Source: Monosiga brevicollis MX1
Lineage: Eukaryota > Opisthokonta > Choanoflagellata > Craspedida > Salpingoecidae
DNA: 64,000 bases
Assembly (NCBI RefSeq): GCF_000002865.3
Contig: NW_001865069.1
Location: 75,555-139,554 of the forward strand
Direction of reading: 5' to 3'
Positions 59,436 to 64,000 of the stretch are shown here, one piece after another (within the stretch, counting starts at the first letter, position 1; the number at the start of each line of letters is the position of its first letter). The notes beneath the pieces are model-generated. The model was not told the DNA's origin and ran no database searches. It worked only from the letters and a program-made list of their open reading frames with translations. Both the position numbers and the translations under genes were made by a program.

Positions 59436-60395
59436 CTCTTCGACCCGCCTTCCTTTTTTCTTTCTTCAAGGCAAAAAGTGAAGCAGACCAGGCAGCTTCC
59501 CTCAGAGCCCGTGCGCCCTGGAACGCTCCACTTGAAGCTTGAATGTCTGGGCGTACCTGGTTTCAAGGCCGGCGCTTCCGTGTCAACGAAAGCACCCGGC
59601 CGGAAGGCTATGGCCGAGCGTTAGTGGCCTCTTGCTCCAAAAAGTGCCGGCACCTCAACTCGTCGCACTGACACAACTGACGACTTGAGCAACCGAACCA
59701 GGGCTCTCTAGCAGCGCTCTCGCTGAGCCTCCAGCCTCACCGCTGCTGCCGCCACACCATCCAAGACGCGCTGCCGTGGACACACACACACACACACATA
59801 CACACAAACACACGCTAAAGTGAATTCTCTCCGCTTTACCCCCTTTTCGTGCATCGGAGAAGAGATGACCCTACGCCTGCTTGTGCTTGGAAGAGACAGT
59901 CTCGCGTTGGAGAGCTGGAAGAAGAGGTGCGCATAGAGTCTCTTAATCTCACAAAGAAAAACACAAGCTACAAAAGAGATACAGCTCGCTTGATTCACAA
60001 AGATAGAGACATGTCACCATGATGCTTTGCACGCAGAGAGGAAGCTTCCATAAGAACGCTCATCGTCTTCGTTCGTGCCCCCTGCTGCCTTTTCACACCT
60101 TGAAAAAGAGCGAGACAAACGTCACACTTGAAACGCATTGTTTGACTGAAGCGTCAGCACTCCCCACCCCCTGCATCTTCTCATTCTTAAGCTTCATCTT
60201 CTTTGCTTGAATTGCTTAAGGAACTAGCTTGAACAGTCTCAGGCTGCTGCTTCTTCCTTCGTTTCTTCCTCATCTTTTCCAGGGCCCATACTGACAAAAT
60301 CATGTGCACCATCGACCCGGAATGTCAAGATCAATGGTCAAGCACGACACAACTCTCCCAGAGTACATAACGCTTTGACCATGGTGCTGGGGCAC

Positions 60396-60436
<41 letters not shown>

Positions 60437-60497
60437 GCGCACACAAAGGCACTCTTGTCTTCTCTGTCTCTCGATCAAAATCAACCAACTTGAGCCA
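59436..60497. other. Intergenic with CA repeats
   Basis: CA-rich runs at about 59779-59812 and 60401-60430, the latter passing into GC/CA alternation. No gene seen. It lies between the start of one minus-strand gene and the end of another. Confidence 0.5.
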
Positions 60498-63400
60498 CTA
60501 TGTTGGAACAAACCATTGCTTCTTCTTCTTCTTGTCCTCTCCAGATTGAATGTCCTCGTCCACCTCGTGAGCAATGGTGGTCGTCGCGCCGAGGACGGGT
60601 GTACCGGCGTCCTCGTCGTCGCTACTGGCCTGGCTATCACTGCCACCATCGCCATCACCATCAGCCATCATGGCGGCTGGATTCATCAATAGCGTTGAAC
60701 CCACGTCCAAATCGTCGTCGTCGTCTTCGCCTTGATCATCATGGAGGTCCTCGACACCTCCGCCGTGGCCATCTTGGACACCGCTGGGCGCATCATCGCG
60801 CTGACGAATCGAAAGCGCCTCACCTCCCGTTTCCAGCCGCATCGAGGCCAGATGCGCCTGCATGGAGCGCTGGATACTCCGGGAAAAGTCGTCTTCGGGT
60901 TGTTCCTGTTCCATGCACTGTTTGAGAGTGCTGAGCAAAGCATCCATGTCCTCCTCATCCTCATCGTTGTCTTCTTCACCGTTATCATCGCCGTCATCGT
61001 CGTCCTTGCGGGCCCGGCTTACGCCACCAGCAAGGCTTGTGCCAGTCGACCGATCATTGTTTGCTTGCTTAACACCTTCAGAGGCGGCAGGAGGGGCACT
61101 GCCTGTATTGTCAAAGTGCTGTCCATCCTGTGTAACCAGAAACAAGAGCTTTTGGAAAAATTCCTGTCCCCACCGTCACCGATTCCAACATTCATCAATG
61201 ATACGTGAGAGCAGGCGATTGATCATACAACCCTCCAAAAAGTTGCATGTGGCAAACCCAAACCTGATGGTGATCGCGTCCGAGCACCTCCTGCAGCTGC
61301 TCTTCCAAGTGGGTGGATTCTTCATCATCGACCTCCTGCATCTCTTGCAGAAGAGCATAGGCTTGCAAAAACTTGTGCTCGCCCAGCTGCTGCTCAAGTT
61401 CGGCACGCGCCATCTCGAGGCGCAAAAACACGCTGCCCGTCTGCTCGGCGGCCGCTCGCTTGCGTTTTGGCCTGCGTATGCCCAAAAACATGGTTTAACA
61501 AAGCGCCCGGTTACTTCGAGCCCAGCATCCTTTTCCCGCGCGCTTCTTCTGAAATGTTAACACACGCAGGACGCACTTATCCTCTGCGCCGACCATGGCC
61601 TTCATCTGTGCCAACATTTGCTCGGTGGCCTGATCATCCTCCGAGTCGTAATCACCAGAAGGCTCCGCCTATCACCACCGGACATACGTACGCCAAACCA
61701 TGAACTGTTGAAATAGGGCAGGCTCGGGCACAGACAGCTTTATTCTGTTGAGGAGAGGTGCCAAACCTTGCTGGGACTGGCAATCTGGGTTGGCGTGGCT
61801 ACACCGTCCTCGTCCTCGTCATCATCATCCTCCGACTCTTCAAAGTAGCTGTCATCATCATCGTCATCGTTCGCTTGGTTCTCAGCGGTCTGATCACTGG
61901 TGACCCCGGTTTTGGCCTCAGTCTTGCCTGATGGCTTGCTCTCGCCGACTTTGGAACGATGTTGAATGGATTGGCTCATGACGGCCTTCATGGTGGCCAG
62001 AAGCTGCACGTAATCCTCGCCGTCATCCTAAACGCGCACCCACAGACAGCAACGTGGCGCGAACTTCATGAGTAAGGCGTGTGAACATCATTCAAATCGT
62101 TTGGCAGCCGTTTGACGCACAGCATCAGCCTCCTCCTCATTGTTCTTCTCCTCTTCGTTGTTGTTCTCATCCTCGTTGTTCTCCTCCTCGCCATTGTCGG
62201 CCTCCTCTTCGTGCTGGCTGTCCTGCTTCTCTGGAATGATGGTCGCCTCGTGCGTGTCGGCGGAGTGTTCCTCGTCCTCTGTCCCCGCTTCAGTTGGAAC
62301 GGGGGAATCGGCCACGATCGTCCCCAAGATGGGAATGTTGACCTGCTGCTGCTTGCCCCACATACCCTTGGCCTGGTGTTGCTTGGCAGCCCGACGCCGC
62401 TGCAAGCTCTCGAGCAGCTCCTGCTCAGAATACTATCGGTTACAACGTGGTCAGTACCCAAACGAGCGCAATTCGAAACGGCGGCGCTCCAACAGTGACA
62501 GGTAGAGGGAAGGTGAAGAAATCTCACCGTGTCCAAGATGCTGCTATGATCCGCCGAAGGCACTTCCCAGGCCTGGGGTTTCGGACGCTGCGCAGCAGCC
62601 TCCTTAACCTGCTCGTTTTCGTGATCTTCCAGCAACTAGCACAGGCAAAAGCACGCAATCCATCGAGAAAGATCAGCTCCAAAGCCTTTCCTTATCCAAC
62701 CCCACACAACACGAGAAATATTGTCATCCGCGGGACTTGCCTGGTGAACATCAATGTTTGCGGGGGGCTCGGAATGCGGTCGTGGTGGGGCGGCAGGCGC
62801 ATCAGCACGATTGTTGGCACGGTTCACCAAGGTTCGTAGACCAGGTTGGCGCTTGGCTCCGTCGCCGGAGGGGGGCGCTGATGCGGGTGGGTGGGGTGAT
62901 GAAGCACCCCCAGCGGCGCTCTTGACAGGTGGGGGCGCCGCTGCGGCCATTGGAGTGGGGCGAGCTGCCGGGACCTGTTTGTTATTAATCGGTGCAGGAG
63001 CTGGTTTGTTGCCCGACGCGGTGGCCCCGTCATCGTCGTCCGTAAGCCATGAAGGGTCAATGGGCTGCCCACGGGCGCGAGCCTTGTTGATCATGGCCTG
63101 CTTTTGGCGCTGGCGGTACTCGCGGTTGACGTCGGCCTTGGCTGGCTGGGCCATGTTCTGTCGCCAAGCCCCTCGCTCGGCCCCGGCAGGCACCATTCGA
63201 GCCAACTTCTCGTGGCGCTGACGCACTTCATCTTTGTACTCCTACGGCATGACAAAACCACACAGGTTTACATTCAAGCAGGCCGACCGCATAAGTACGG
63301 GCCGAAGGTCGATTCTTCCTCCGCTGAACAATGCATCAAGGTTTACCTGAGCTTGCTTGTTCTTCAGAGCATCAAATGCGCGCACGCGATCATCATCATG

Positions 63401-64000
63401 GGACTTTTTAGCCTTGTTTGAGCTGCCCGAGCTGCCCGAGCTGCCGGAGGGCTTGGAAAGTTTCTGGCCGTAGACGGCGGCCAAACGCTGCTGCCGGTTG
63501 CGTTGCCCGGGCTGGGGGGCATTGTAGACGCTAGCAGCAGAGGCAATGCGACTGCTGTTGCTGCTACCACCACTACCGGCGTGGCCTGAACCCGCGGCTG
63601 AGCGACGGCTGTGGCCCGAAGCTGACGAGGACACCCCAGCACGGGAGCGTCGCTCGCGTTCAGAACGAACAGAGCCTCCTGGCATGACGAAACGAGGACC
63701 TGCCGTGAGCCAAATTGTTTCCATGCGCAAGACATTGCGCAATAGGACACGTACCAGAGGCTCGACTGCTGGCCATTGAGGCGGCGCTGGTCGGACGCTG
63801 GGCACCTGAGCTTGGTCGGCTCAGCTCGGGATCCAACGCGCGAATCTTTGAAGGATCGCTGTGCAAGATGGTGTGCGACATCTCCTTGGCATACAGCGTT
63901 TCTCCGAGGAAAGTAGCGATGCGGCGCTTGATGATGGGCATCTCCAAGATGCGGTTGATACTCGGGCGCTGACGCGGGTCACGGTGGAAGCACTATCAAA
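60498..64000 (-). CDS. NEK1-type NIMA-related kinase, C-terminal part; kinase core lies beyond the window end
   Basis: Enters from the right edge in kinase subdomain XI (CFHRDPRQRPSINRILEMPIIKRRI, then GETLYAKEM), as in NEK1/NEK5. After it come Ser/Arg-rich linkers and a basic helical stretch (VRQRHEKLARMVPAGAERGAWRQN, REYRQRQKQAMINKARARG). A Pro/Ala-rich part follows, then acidic coiled regions (EEADNGEEENNEDENNNEEE, then DDDDDSYFEESEDDDDEDED). Near the C-terminus, SVFLRLEMARAELEQQLGEHKF, AYALLQEMQEVDDEE and LEEQLQEVLGRDHHQVW match the conserved NEK1 C-terminal helical domain. The last exon (61145-60498) adds an acidic tail ending KKKKKQWFVPT. NEK1 works at basal bodies and in the DNA damage response. 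Several exon joins in the acidic zone are uncertain. Confidence 0.8.

Overview
The window is nuclear DNA from a gene-dense, intron-rich unicellular relative of animals. The best guess is a choanoflagellate of the Monosiga brevicollis type. Supporting signs are a Src-family tyrosine kinase with C2, SH3 and SH2 domains, animal-type ciliary proteins (ANKMY1-like, NEK1-like), many short GT-AG introns (about 60-200 bp), GC-rich exons, and long CA/GT, CT/AG dinucleotide tracts between genes. I found no rRNA or tRNA genes, CRISPR arrays, operons, transposons or virus-like elements. The species call is inference; the gene families are read directly from translated exons joined at consensus splice sites.

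Layout: 1-993 (+) end of an hnRNP H/F-type RNA-binding protein; 1621-2077 (-) lysine-rich zinc-ribbon protein; 3387-5611 (+) C2-SH3-SH2 tyrosine kinase; 6282-6566 (-) small conserved protein; 6937-8606 (-) ERG24/lamin-B-receptor-type sterol reductase; 9262-12140 (+) ankyrin DHHC-type acyltransferase with a degenerate core; 12812-17975 (-) DNA topoisomerase II; 18540-19998 (-) enolase; 21452-26272 (+) MORN-ankyrin-MYND protein (ANKMY1-like) spanning a 50-N gap; 26804-28809 (+) TRMT61A tRNA m1A58 methyltransferase; 29102-34262 (-) polyproline protein with four WH2-like motifs; 35658-36974 (+) intronless GH28 polygalacturonase-like enzyme; 37491-39933 (-) RIO kinase 2; 41170-44809 (+) CNNM-type transporter; 45204-46974 (-) NPFSF-motif coiled-coil protein; 47386-50418 (+) calnexin; 50694-52566 (-) cytochrome b5-fused front-end desaturase; 53163-56926 (-) PANK4-type bifunctional protein; 57687-59435 (-) Ser/Thr kinase; 60498-64000 (-) C-terminal two thirds of a NEK1-type kinase.

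The genes are mostly unrelated housekeeping, signalling and secretory-pathway genes. The points that stand out are the Src-like kinase that carries a C2 domain and no Gly2; the Cobl-like actin regulator whose introns are all phase 1; the DHFC acyltransferase; the GH28 gene as a transfer candidate; and strong internal evidence that the assembly gap is false, because its two flanks are degraded copies of the same sequence.
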